18,680 nucleotides of DNA from a bacterium (lineage in GTDB: Bacteria; Patescibacteriota; UBA1384; CAJBMM01), in the NCBI GenBank assembly GCA_027364665.1, contig DAHXOW010000057.1, positions 1 to 18,680 of the forward strand, in the 5' to 3' direction. Position numbers and translations under genes: made by a program. A model generated the notes under the pieces. It ran no database searches, was not told the origin of the DNA, and worked only from the letters and a program-made list of their open reading frames with translations. Position 1 is the first letter of the stretch. Each line of letters begins with the position of its first letter. Positions 6,805 through 13,394 of this stretch are shown in pieces.

Positions 6805-9350
6805 TGGCTGCTCCTTGCTAAACGCCGATAAAAAACTAATTTCAGAAGATCGACCAGAACCAGATAACTGAATATCATTATAGCCAATATGACATAAAAA
6901 AGAATCGGCAGATTTGCAAATCCAAAGATTGTTTTAATCGGCAGAACGGTTATAGCTAAACCGAGTAAAATAATTACTGCGGCGCTTGTCGCCAATTGCC
7001 ACGATGGCAGGCTACGAATTGCCGGAACTTTTTTGGTCCTGATCATAAAAATGACCAAGGTCTGTGTCATTAGTGATTCGATGTACCATCCCGTCTGAAA
7101 AGTCGTTTGGGTTGCATGAAGAAACAAATAAAGAACCGCAAAAGTCAAAACATCGTATAATGAACTGATCGGGCCAAAAAAAACCATAAAACGCTGGATA
7201 AAATTAATGTTCCAGTGGCTCGGACGCCGCAGATCTTCTTGGTCAACATTATCGGTTGGAATCGGAATTTGCGAGCTGTCATACATAACATTTAAAAGTA
7301 AAATCTGAGTTGGCAACATTGGTAAAAAAGGTAAGACAAATGAGCCAAGAGCTGCCGATATCATGTTTCCGAAATTAGAACTGGTGCCCATTAAGATGTA
7401 TTTAATGGTGTTACTAAAGATCCTTCTGCCTTCTTCAACTCCGTCGGCAATTATTCCTAAGTCCTGTCTAAGCAAAACTACGGTTGCCGCATCTCTGGCA
7501 ATATCGACTGCTGAAGCGACAGAAATACCAACGTCACTCTCATGGATAGACGGCGCGTCATTAATTCCGTCACCCATAAACCCGACGGTTTGTTTTTTGG
7601 CTTTCAATGCCCTGATAACCCTTAACTTTTGTTCGGGAGTTACCCTGGCAAAAATGTCGATATTATCAATTTTTTCCCGCAACTGATCATCGTTCAGTTT
7701 ATCCAACTGGTCTCCGGTAGCCACCCCTCTTATCGGCAAATCTAACAAAGAGTAAACGCGTCGGCACACCAATTCATGATCGCCAGACACCAAACACAGA
7801 CGAATATCTAATGATTTTAATCTATTTATAGTATTTGTGACCGACAGTTTAATTCTGTCTTCAAAAAGAACCAGTCCCTCGAAAATCAAATTTGTCTCGT
7901 CGTCCGTCTGATATCTAGTTTTATGCTCAATGGCCCGGCTGGCATATGCAAGAACCCGAAAGCCGAATTTAGATTGTTCCAAGAATTCATTTTTAATATG
8001 TTTCTTCATTTGTTCGTCAATCGGCACAACCGAGCCTTTTCTTCGGACAAACCGACATGCTTCCAGAACCGGCTCTGGAGCGCCCTTAGTAATCATCCAA
8101 TAATCCCCGTCGCTTTTTATAACGGTAGATGATCGGCGACGCTCAAAATCGAATTGAATCGCAGCGATATGTTGTGCGCGTTGAGCAGCTTTTCCTTCTT
8201 TCTTGACAAAATCTACCACCGCCGCATCAAACGGCGAAGGACTCGGATGGTGTGGCCTGGCAACTTGACCGGAACGCTCAGCAACGGTCAGCAAAAAATC
8301 GCTTGAGAGATGGTCGTAATCATAATAACCAGTCATAACCGGTTTTCCTTCGGTTAAAGTTCCGGTTTTATCAGTACACAAAACGTCTAAATTGCCGAAA
8401 TTTTCGATCGCTACCAGCTGTTTAACCACTACCTTCTTTTTGGCCATCCGGTGCGCTCCTTGAGCCATTGAAATTGAAATGATTGCCGGTAATAATTCCG
8501 GTGTTAAACCAATAGCAATAGCCAGAGCAAATAAAAGCGAATCAATCACCGGTCTGTGCAACAAAACATTAACGATAAAAACAATTAGAGCGATGATCGT
8601 AATTGTTCTGAGTAAAAAATATCCGAAATTTGCCACCCCGCGTTGAAAATCCGTCTCAGGTTTTAATCTGGCAATAGTTTTGGTAATTTGACCAAATTTG
8701 GTATCTGAAGCGATTGCTATAACGATACCTAATCCATGGCCAGATACCACATTCGTACCGGCGTAGGCACAATTTACCGCTACTTTATGCGAAGATAATT
8801 CGTCTTGAATTTCAGACGTTTTGTCCGCCGGTGTAGACTCACCGGTCAATGCAGACTCGTCCATTTGCAGACCGCCGCAATCAATTAATCTTAGATCCGC
8901 TGGAACAATTGTTCCTGGCAAAAGAGGAACAAGGTCTCCGATCGTAATATTTTTAGTCGGAATATCGACTGCAAGTCCTTCGCGCAGAACGGATGATTTC
9001 GGTTCAATGTGTGTATGCAAATCTCTGATTATTTTTTCGGAATGATATTCGTTAGCAAATCCCAAGACAACACTCAAAGCCATAATTCCGACGATTGTTA
9101 AAGCCGAATTATGTTGACCGAAATAATAAGATGCTCCGGCAGCAAAAACTAAAATCAGCAACAAAGGACTTTTTAACTGTCTATAAAAAATCAGCCAGCC
9201 GGTTTCCTTTTCTCTGGGCAGAGCATTGTCACCGTATGTACGGTGCCTTGTCTCAGCCTCGGTATTACTTAAGCCGCTCGCTCTTGTTCGATATTGTCTG
9301 AACAACTGGTCGGGGGTCATGGCGTAGAAAGAGTTGCTTTGTTTGGCCAC
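6801..9350 (-). CDS. mgtA: P-type Mg2+-importing ATPase (MgtA/MgtB family, P3B)
   Basis: An 849-aa P-type ATPase that should import Mg2+ across the cytoplasmic membrane. Visible motifs: actuator TGES at 169-172; membrane helix 4 GLTPELLP near 281-288, which is characteristic of MgtA/P3B; phosphorylation site CTDKTGTLTEG with Asp327; nucleotide-binding KGAP at 422-425; hinge MGDGINDAP at 592-600. Two membrane helices lie before the actuator domain (about 62-80 and 83-102) and six more follow in the C-terminal part. Length is slightly below E. coli MgtA (898 aa). The start is GTG with AGGAG 5 nt upstream; it lies 7 nt after the prepilin stop. No long regulatory leader like Salmonella mgtA is present. 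Confidence 0.95.
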   Translation of the reverse strand: MAKQSNSFYAMTPDQLFRQYRTRASGLSNTEAETRHRTYGDNALPREKETGWLIFYRQLKSPLLLILVFAAGASYYFGQHNSALTIVGIMALSVVLGFANEYHSEKIIRDLHTHIEPKSSVLREGLAVDIPTKNITIGDLVPLLPGTIVPADLRLIDCGGLQMDESALTGESTPADKTSEIQDELSSHKVAVNCAYAGTNVVSGHGLGIVIAIASDTKFGQITKTIARLKPETDFQRGVANFGYFLLRTITIIALIVFIVNVLLHRPVIDSLLFALAIAIGLTPELLPAIISISMAQGAHRMAKKKVVVKQLVAIENFGNLDVLCTDKTGTLTEGKPVMTGYYDYDHLSSDFLLTVAERSGQVARPHHPSPSPFDAAVVDFVKKEGKAAQRAQHIAAIQFDFERRRSSTVIKSDGDYWMITKGAPEPVLEACRFVRRKGSVVPIDEQMKKHIKNEFLEQSKFGFRVLAYASRAIEHKTRYQTDDETNLIFEGLVLFEDRIKLSVTNTINRLKSLDIRLCLVSGDHELVCRRVYSLLDLPIRGVATGDQLDKLNDDQLREKIDNIDIFARVTPEQKLRVIRALKAKKQTVGFMGDGINDAPSIHESDVGISVASAVDIARDAATVVLLRQDLGIIADGVEEGRRIFSNTIKYILMGTSSNFGNMISAALGSFVLPFLPMLPTQILLLNVMYDSSQIPIPTDNVDQEDLRRPSHWNINFIQRFMVFFGPISSLYDVLTFAVLYLFLHATQTTFQTGWYIESLMTQTLVIFMIRTKKVPAIRSLPSWQLATSAAVIILLGLAITVLPIKTIFGFANLPILFYVILAIMIFSYLVLVDLLKLVFYRRLARSSQ

Positions 9351-9357
9351 GGTACTC

Positions 9358-10080
9358 CTAGAACAAATTATTGGTTATCTGATAAAAATCCGCCGAATGC
9401 CCGCATTGTAACTGGTCACTGATCGGGTACGTTGCGTTAATCCAGCCAGTGTTATTTGTATTGCTGCTGTTCCAAGTACCCGGATCAGCAAACGTGTTCG
9501 TACAGTTTGTGTTTGTATTTTCCAATACCGTCCTCAATAAATAATAGGTATTTTGGGCACGATAATTGATTTCCCCGGTCGTTAAGGAATAGCTGCTTCC
9601 GTAACCGTAGAAAGTCACCGTGCTTGAGTTTATGCTGGGTGCCGGTGTCTGTTTCGGCCTCTCAAGGTAATGGCTTAAATAACCGTTTTGATAAAGTGTA
9701 CCGTCTTTGTCAATAATTGTGTCAAAAAACGGATCGGTCGAAACACACGGAGAGGAGCTGGTCGACGAACAAGTCGAATTACCACTTCCGGTGAAATCAA
9801 CGACGTAGAAATTATCACCCAGTCCACTCGTGTCCGTAATATTAACGCAGCTGTTTCCCGAATCACAATTTGAAATATTTAAATCCGGAGCATAAACCTG
9901 GTTTGCTGATTTATACTGCTCCAAGGCATTTTGAATCGATTTTAAGTCACTCTTACGCTGCGTATCCCTGGCCCTTACTTGATAACTCATATAATAATTA
10001 AGAGTAATGGCGGTCAAAATACTCATAATCGCCAGAGTGATTAGCAACTCAATTAAGGTGAAAGCTCTTTTAGTTCTCAG
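9358..10080 (-). CDS. Type IV prepilin/pseudopilin-like protein, apparent CTG start
   Basis: The N-terminus is a classic class III signal: MRTKRA then FTLIELLITLAIMSILTAITLNYY, with cleavage expected before Phe7 and Glu at +5. The -1 residue is Ala rather than the usual Gly. After the hydrophobic helix comes RARDTQRKSDLKSIQNALEQY, as in GspG/PilA-type pilins, then a Ser/Thr/Asn-rich globular part with six Cys that could form disulfides. No ATG, GTG or TTG exists between the in-frame upstream TAA and the FTLIE motif; the only usable start is CTG at 10080-10078, preceded by GAGGGG. Starting at the later TTG (10047) would lose the processing site. 240 aa, directly upstream of mgtA. Confidence 0.88.
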   Translation of the reverse strand: MRTKRAFTLIELLITLAIMSILTAITLNYYMSYQVRARDTQRKSDLKSIQNALEQYKSANQVYAPDLNISNCDSGNSCVNITDTSGLGDNFYVVDFTGSGNSTCSSTSSSPCVSTDPFFDTIIDKDGTLYQNGYLSHYLERPKQTPAPSINSSTVTFYGYGSSYSLTTGEINYRAQNTYYLLRTVLENTNTNCTNTFADPGTWNSSNTNNTGWINATYPISDQLQCGHSADFYQITNNLF

Positions 10081-10103
10081 ACGCCCCTCTTTTTCACTAT
10101 TTT

Positions 10104-10132
10104 ATTTTAGGTCTTACAATCCATAATGACAA
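10104..10132 (-). promoter_or_regulatory. Promoter of the prepilin-mgtA-rmuC run
   Basis: Minus strand: -35 TTGTCA at 10132-10127 (5/6), 17-nt spacer, -10 TAAAAT at 10109-10104 (5/6). The predicted start near 10097 leaves a 17-nt leader with a GAGGGG Shine-Dalgarno before CTG. The -35 overlaps that of the tRNA-Gln promoter on the other strand. Confidence 0.6.
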
Positions 10133-10154
10133 GTTGCCACAGAAATGATACACT
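10126..10154 (+). promoter_or_regulatory. Promoter of tRNA-Gln
   Basis: Plus strand: -35 ATGACA at 10126-10131 (5/6), 17-nt spacer, extended -10 TGaTACACT with the hexamer at 10149-10154 (4/6). The start near 10161 is about 5 nt before the mature tRNA. It is back-to-back with the prepilin promoter. Confidence 0.5.
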
Positions 10155-10165
10155 TTGATCTGTCT

Positions 10166-10240
10166 TGGGGAGTGGCCAAGTGGTAAGGCACTGGGTTTTG
10201 GTCCCAGTATGCGGGGGTCCGAATCCCTCCTCCCCAGCCA
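10166..10240 (+). tRNA. tRNA-Gln (anticodon TTG), CCA encoded
   Basis: A 75-nt cloverleaf can be folded by hand: acceptor TGGGGAG/CTCCCCA (10166-10172 with 10230-10236), discriminator G10237 and encoded CCA 10238-10240; D stem GCC/GGC with G18-G19 present; anticodon stem CTGGG/CCCAG around loop TTTTGGT with anticodon TTG at 10198-10200; 5-nt variable loop; T stem GGGGG/CCCTC. The weak first pair (T1-A72) is typical of glutamine tRNAs. Oddity: the T loop reads TCCGAAT, so position 55 is C rather than the near-universal T (pseudouridine 55). Confidence 0.95.
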
Positions 10241-10264
10241 AAATCATAACTGATATCACATTCT

Positions 10265-10292
10265 ATATTTCATATGATACAAATAGAAATAT
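10265..10292. repeat. 7-bp inverted repeat downstream of tRNA-Gln
   Basis: ATATTTC at 10265-10271 and GAAATAT at 10286-10292, separated by 14 nt. AT-only stem with no following T-run, so a weak candidate for a 3'-end hairpin or for a regulatory dyad upstream of the DUF1801 gene. Confidence 0.25.
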
Positions 10293-10314
10293 CGTCAAAA
10301 AGTTAGTTTTTAAC

Positions 10315-10323
10315 TGTTAAAAT
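10315..10323 (+). promoter_or_regulatory. Extended -10 promoter of the DUF1801 gene (leaderless)
   Basis: TGtTAAAAT: an extended -10 with the hexamer at 10318-10323, ending 7 nt before the ATG at 10331. Transcription would start at or next to the A of the ATG. No Shine-Dalgarno is present and no convincing -35 is seen. Confidence 0.5.
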
Positions 10324-10330
10324 AATACCC

Positions 10331-10735
10331 ATGAATGAAAAATCCGCATCAGAGCAAATCGACGATATTATTAAAGCATCGGATGACTGGCGCGGTCAGT
10401 TGCTAGCCAGTCTGCGCGCGATCATTTTGGAAGCTGATTCAGCTGTGATTGAAGAAGTAAAATGGAAAAAACCGTCACAACCGGAAGGGGTTGCCGTCTG
10501 GTCATTAAACGGTATCATCTGTCTTGCCAATATCTTAAAAAACGCGGTCAGATTAACTTTCCCGAAAGGTGTTCTAATAAAAGATCCTCAAAATCAATTC
10601 AATACCCGGCTTGACAGCCGGACGGTTCGCGCGATTGATTATTATAAAGATGCCCCCGTAAACGCTGATGCTTTGAAAGATCTGATTATTGAAGCGATCG
10701 TTGCCAACAAAACCGGCCGATTGAATAAAGATTAA
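10331..10735 (+). CDS. DUF1801 (YdhG-like) domain protein
   Basis: A 134-aa single-domain protein of the DUF1801/YdhG superfamily: an N-terminal helix with IDDIIKASDDWRGQLLASLRAIILEA, the conserved EEVKWKKPSQPEG strand entry, VAVWSLNGIICLANILKNAVRLTFPKG, and a C-terminal helix. The fold is shared with YjbR/frataxin-like proteins; the biochemical role is not established. The partner DUF1905/YdeI-like gene lies about 800 nt downstream on the same strand, with the toxin-antitoxin cassette between. The last codons and stop lie in the first copy of a 37-bp direct repeat. The translation start appears leaderless. Confidence 0.88.
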   Translation: MNEKSASEQIDDIIKASDDWRGQLLASLRAIILEADSAVIEEVKWKKPSQPEGVAVWSLNGIICLANILKNAVRLTFPKGVLIKDPQNQFNTRLDSRTVRAIDYYKDAPVNADALKDLIIEAIVANKTGRLNKD

Positions 10736-10761
10736 ATATTACCGGCTTTTAATAATCAATG
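10725..10761 (+). repeat. 37-bp direct repeat, left copy (3' end of DUF1801 gene)
   Basis: Matches 11485-11521 at 34 of 37 positions, with an exact 19-nt core attaccggcttttaataat. It begins inside the last codons of the DUF1801 gene and covers its stop. The mismatches are at repeat positions 7, 13 and 33. The two copies bracket the toxin-antitoxin cassette, 723 nt apart. Confidence 0.9.
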
Positions 10762-10784
10762 AGATTAAAGCAATGCCTGTCGGC

Positions 10785-11090
10785 TTATTTAATGACTAAA
10801 TCTCTTTTATCTTCTGCGATATCATGTATGGCAACGCTGAGTAGGGTTTGGTATGGAATATTATTACGCTTAGCTTTTGCTTTGATTTTAATCAGGTCAG
10901 TCTGTTTAACTCGAAGAGTGATTGGTTTAGTAGTATTTAGTTTTTTATATTGTTTTGCTGCTTGTTCAATAAGTTTTTTACTGTTCTCAAAGTCCGGCAC
11001 ACTAACGTATTTTTCCAGTGAATCTTCGATAGCTTGTTCCTCCTCATCTAATATAAGCTCGTCGAACGGGTCGTTTGGAATTGTTCCCAT
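10785..11090 (-). CDS. CopG/BrnA-type antitoxin
   Basis: A 101-aa acidic-to-basic protein of the CopG_antitoxin type. The N-terminal half is acidic (DEEEQAIEDSLEKY) and holds SVPDFENSKKLIEQAAKQY; the C-terminal half reads KPITLRVKQTDLIKIKAKAKRNNIPYQTLLSVAIHDIA, the ribbon-helix-helix-like DNA-binding segment with its typical IPYQTL. It would neutralise the upstream BrnT-like toxin and repress the shared promoter. GGAGA lies about 8 nt before the ATG. It starts 23 nt after the toxin gene; the toxin-first order is the one used by BrnTA modules. Confidence 0.85.
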   Translation of the reverse strand: MGTIPNDPFDELILDEEEQAIEDSLEKYVSVPDFENSKKLIEQAAKQYKKLNTTKPITLRVKQTDLIKIKAKAKRNNIPYQTLLSVAIHDIAEDKRDLVIK

Positions 11091-11113
11091 TATAGCTCTC
11101 CTTTCCTAATATA

Positions 11114-11377
11114 TTATTTTGTGAACTTTCTACTCGCATACATTGTTTTTAAAAAAATCTCTTTTTTCTCCAGATTAATAACATACGGCACAACATAAGC
11201 ATACTCTCCCACTTTAACGACAAATATATGTTGGTGTTTTTTGCTCTGACTCGGGTGTTGCATATCGTCTAGTAAGTTACCATTCTTTATTAGATCTACT
11301 ATGTCGTCAAAACATATTCCCCGTGTGGCTCTTAAGAGCTCGTTCTTTTCCTCATTGAACTTTATTCTAAAGGCCAT
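11114..11377 (-). CDS. BrnT-like (COG2929) toxin, RelE-fold ribonuclease
   Basis: An 87-aa protein with the BrnT/COG2929 layout: FRIKFNEEKNELLRATRGICFDDIVDLIKNG (the N-terminal FxWDxxK-type helix), a central HPSQSKKHQHIFVVKVGEYAYVVPYV strand region, and a C-terminal FLKTMYASRKFTK, which matches the terminal R-K-(A/Y)-T signature. BrnT toxins are RelE-like mRNA interferases. Compared with canonical BrnT the usual WD and GVSF motifs are altered (FN, GICF), so this is a divergent member; a DUF4258-type assignment is the alternative. First gene of the two-gene cassette, with its own strong promoter and no Shine-Dalgarno. Confidence 0.8.
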   Translation of the reverse strand: MAFRIKFNEEKNELLRATRGICFDDIVDLIKNGNLLDDMQHPSQSKKHQHIFVVKVGEYAYVVPYVINLEKKEIFLKTMYASRKFTK

Positions 11378-11384
11378 TGCTAAA

Positions 11385-11413
11385 ATAATAATTATTTATA
11401 CATCTTATGTCAA
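11385..11413 (-). promoter_or_regulatory. Promoter of the toxin-antitoxin operon (leaderless)
   Basis: Minus strand: perfect -35 TTGACA at 11413-11408, exact 17-nt spacer, -10 TATTAT at 11390-11385 (5/6), ending 7 nt before the toxin ATG. The transcript would start at or next to the ATG. A 10-bp palindrome AATAATTATT at 11387-11396 overlaps the -10 and is a candidate operator for the antitoxin. Confidence 0.75.
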
Positions 11414-11484
11414 TACATTTTCTTTCGGTAAAAACTCTGGCAGAGCCTTTTTTAGACATCACTGCTAATAAAATCTGTCATCGG

Positions 11485-11521
11485 ATAAAGGTTAAAGATT
11501 ACCGGCTTTTAATAATTAATG
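11485..11521 (+). repeat. 37-bp direct repeat, right copy
   Basis: Second copy of the repeat at 10725-10761 (34/37). To its left, 11464-11484 also resembles the DUF1801 3' end with one gap and mainly transition differences, so this copy looks like a decayed duplicate of the gene end. Its right end is about 14 nt before the YdeI-like ATG and abuts that gene's -10 box. Confidence 0.9.
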
Positions 11522-11528
11522 TTAATAT
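11520..11528 (+). promoter_or_regulatory. Extended -10 promoter of the YdeI-like gene (leaderless)
   Basis: TGtTAATAT with the hexamer at 11523-11528, ending 6 nt before the ATG at 11535; very similar to the TGtTAAAAT element before the DUF1801 gene. No Shine-Dalgarno is present. The TG of the motif is partly supplied by the direct repeat. Confidence 0.4.
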
Positions 11529-11534
11529 AAACAG

Positions 11535-12059
11535 ATGATTCGTTTTAAAAGTAAACTATTTAAAATCGGTGATTGGACAATCCTTAGACTTTCCAAACAG
11601 GCCAGTGCCGAATTACCGTCTCGTGGCCAAGTAATGGTCAAGGCAACGATCAACGATTTTTCGGTCAAAACTCCGTTGGAACCGGACGGCCTTTTAAGTC
11701 ATTGGCTGAGAATCGACGATAATCTGGCCAAATCAGCCAAAATTAAAGCCGGTGATATCGTTTCAGTGACTCTCGAACCGACTAAAGAGTGGTCGGAACC
11801 GGATTTGCCCGATGATTTACGACTGGCTCTGGCAAATCATCCAAGGGCCAAAACTCTCTGGCAGGATGTAACCCCGATGTCCCGCTGGGAATGGGTTCGC
11901 TGGATTCGTTCAACCGGTAACCCGATGACCCGCCGACACCGGATTGAAGTCGCTTGTTCGAAACTGGAATCGGGAAAAAGGCGTCCGTGTTGCTGGAACC
12001 GTAACCTGTCCACCGAACCCGAGGTCTCTAAAAGCGGTATTTTACAAAAACAAGCCTAA
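11535..12059 (+). CDS. DUF1905 + YdeI/OmpD-associated-like protein
   Basis: A 174-aa two-part protein. Residues about 1-88 match DUF1905, a small beta barrel, with VMVKATINDFSVKTPLEPDGLLSHWLRIDDNLAKSAKIKAGDIVSVTLEP. Residues about 93-160 match the YdeI/OmdA ('bacteriocin-protection') helical domain: DDLRLALANHPRAKTLWQDVTPMSRWEWVRWIRSTGNP. DUF1801 and YdeI-type domains are related families often found together, so this gene and the one at 10331 were probably adjacent before the cassette arrived (inference). The Cys/Arg/Trp-rich tail after residue 145 is not part of either domain. Confidence 0.87.
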   Translation: MIRFKSKLFKIGDWTILRLSKQASAELPSRGQVMVKATINDFSVKTPLEPDGLLSHWLRIDDNLAKSAKIKAGDIVSVTLEPTKEWSEPDLPDDLRLALANHPRAKTLWQDVTPMSRWEWVRWIRSTGNPMTRRHRIEVACSKLESGKRRPCCWNRNLSTEPEVSKSGILQKQA

Positions 12060-12104
12060 GTCATACGTCTCAAAACTGACCTTGGTTTTTTGGGTCGTGT
12101 AAAA

Positions 12105-13394
12105 TTAACGTCTGTTTTTCTTACTCCAATTAAGGCGCATGGTCATAATATAGTCGGAAGAGAATATTTTGATGGCGATTAAAGCAAAAATCACAAAAAC
12201 CACTGCCTGGTAAATAATCCCGTAAACAACCGGCCCGGTCTGGCCCAGAAAGATGTCCTGTGCGGCTAAAAACGGATGCGAAAAAGGAATGGCGTATACC
12301 AGATCCTTGACCCAAGCGCTGGTAGTCGTAAAGTCCAAAAACATCACCAGAAAATAAGGAATCATAATTAAAATCATCAGCGGAGCGATTAGCGACTGTA
12401 CCGATTTAACGTCTTCGGCAAATGCCCCGATGATCAAGGAAATCGCCAAGGCACAAAGTATTCCCATGAAAAGTGATAAACCGATTAACAAATATCCACT
12501 CGGTCCGAATGTCAAGCCCAGTTGTTGAATAACCGAGCCGGATAGACTGACGCTACCCCCTCCTCCCAAACTGGTCAGACCGTTTAAATAACTATGGAAA
12601 CCGATCAGGTAAAAAAGGGCAAAAAACAAGGCGACTAAACCGGCGCCGACCAATTTTGCCGCAACAATTGTTCCTCGCGAAACCGGTGTTGACAATAAAG
12701 TCTCCAACGTCTTATTTTCTTTCTCGCTTGCTACCGCCGTAGCAATCATTTGTGAGGCAAACACAATGACCAAAAACAACAGAATAGGAATGAAGTAAGT
12801 TTGCGTTTGGACAAAGCTCATTACGGAAGTAACGTCTGCGGCTGCGCTCCTATTGCCGATGACTACATTACTATTCAGGATCAAGGGGTTTTTAGCAAAA
12901 GCCAATTGTTTGGCACTTACCTTTCCGGATAAGAGTAAATCACTGATTTCTTGGCTTATCACCGCAAAAGCCGATTGCAAACCAGTTTCGTTTTTTAAAC
13001 CGCCGACCGAAAAATTGGTCATTATGGTGTAACCGGTCAATTCTACCTTTTTTCCTTCACTCAATTGTTTTTCCAGGTTGTTGGGAATAATTAAAACCGC
13101 CGAGTCGTTGTTGTTTCTGGCCGAATTGATTAACTGATCGGTTGTTCCTGTCGTCAGCATATCTGGTTTGAAACCGCTCTCTTGTAAATTACTAATCAGA
13201 GCTCTGGACAACTGACTCTTATCCTCGTCTAAAACAGCGATCTGTTCAGCTTGATTTTTGTTTGCCGAACTCTGCTTACCGATCACTTTCCCCATAACCG
13301 CAAACAATGCCACCGTTAAAACAATCGGAACAAGAACATACGGTGTCAGTAATTCTCTGATTTCTTTTGTCACCAATACGGCAAATTTTCTCAT
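12105..13394 (-). CDS. ABC-2 type exporter permease (NatB-like)
   Basis: A 429-aa membrane subunit of a two-gene ABC exporter. Topology: cytoplasmic MRKFAVLVTKEIREL, first helix at about 18-38, a large extracytoplasmic domain at about 40-198, then five helices at about 200-220, 243-268, 300-325, 332-353 and 388-410. The cytoplasmic loop EKENKTLETLLSTPVSR at about 224-240 is the coupling motif characteristic of NatB and related ABC-2 permeases. Similar systems export Na+, peptides or drugs; the substrate cannot be told here. The start overlaps the ATPase stop by 4 nt (ATGA). Confidence 0.93.
   Translation of the reverse strand: MRKFAVLVTKEIRELLTPYVLVPIVLTVALFAVMGKVIGKQSSANKNQAEQIAVLDEDKSQLSRALISNLQESGFKPDMLTTGTTDQLINSARNNNDSAVLIIPNNLEKQLSEGKKVELTGYTIMTNFSVGGLKNETGLQSAFAVISQEISDLLLSGKVSAKQLAFAKNPLILNSNVVIGNRSAAADVTSVMSFVQTQTYFIPILLFLVIVFASQMIATAVASEKENKTLETLLSTPVSRGTIVAAKLVGAGLVALFFALFYLIGFHSYLNGLTSLGGGGSVSLSGSVIQQLGLTFGPSGYLLIGLSLFMGILCALAISLIIGAFAEDVKSVQSLIAPLMILIMIPYFLVMFLDFTTTSAWVKDLVYAIPFSHPFLAAQDIFLGQTGPVVYGIIYQAVVFVIFALIAIKIFSSDYIMTMRLNWSKKNRR

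Noticed and set aside
10759..11109. 116-codon open frame on the plus strand over the antitoxin gene
   Set aside because: Hydrophobic low-complexity translation antisense to the well-supported CopG-type antitoxin, which has a Shine-Dalgarno and family motifs.
10762..11484. Insertion sequence or integron cassette
   Set aside because: No transposase or integrase and no inverted terminal repeats; only direct repeats, which are reported as a finding instead.
12078..12096. Possible bidirectional terminator between the convergent YdeI-like and permease genes
   Set aside because: Only a 4-bp GACC/GGTC stem with an 11-nt loop; the T-run lies in the loop rather than after the stem.
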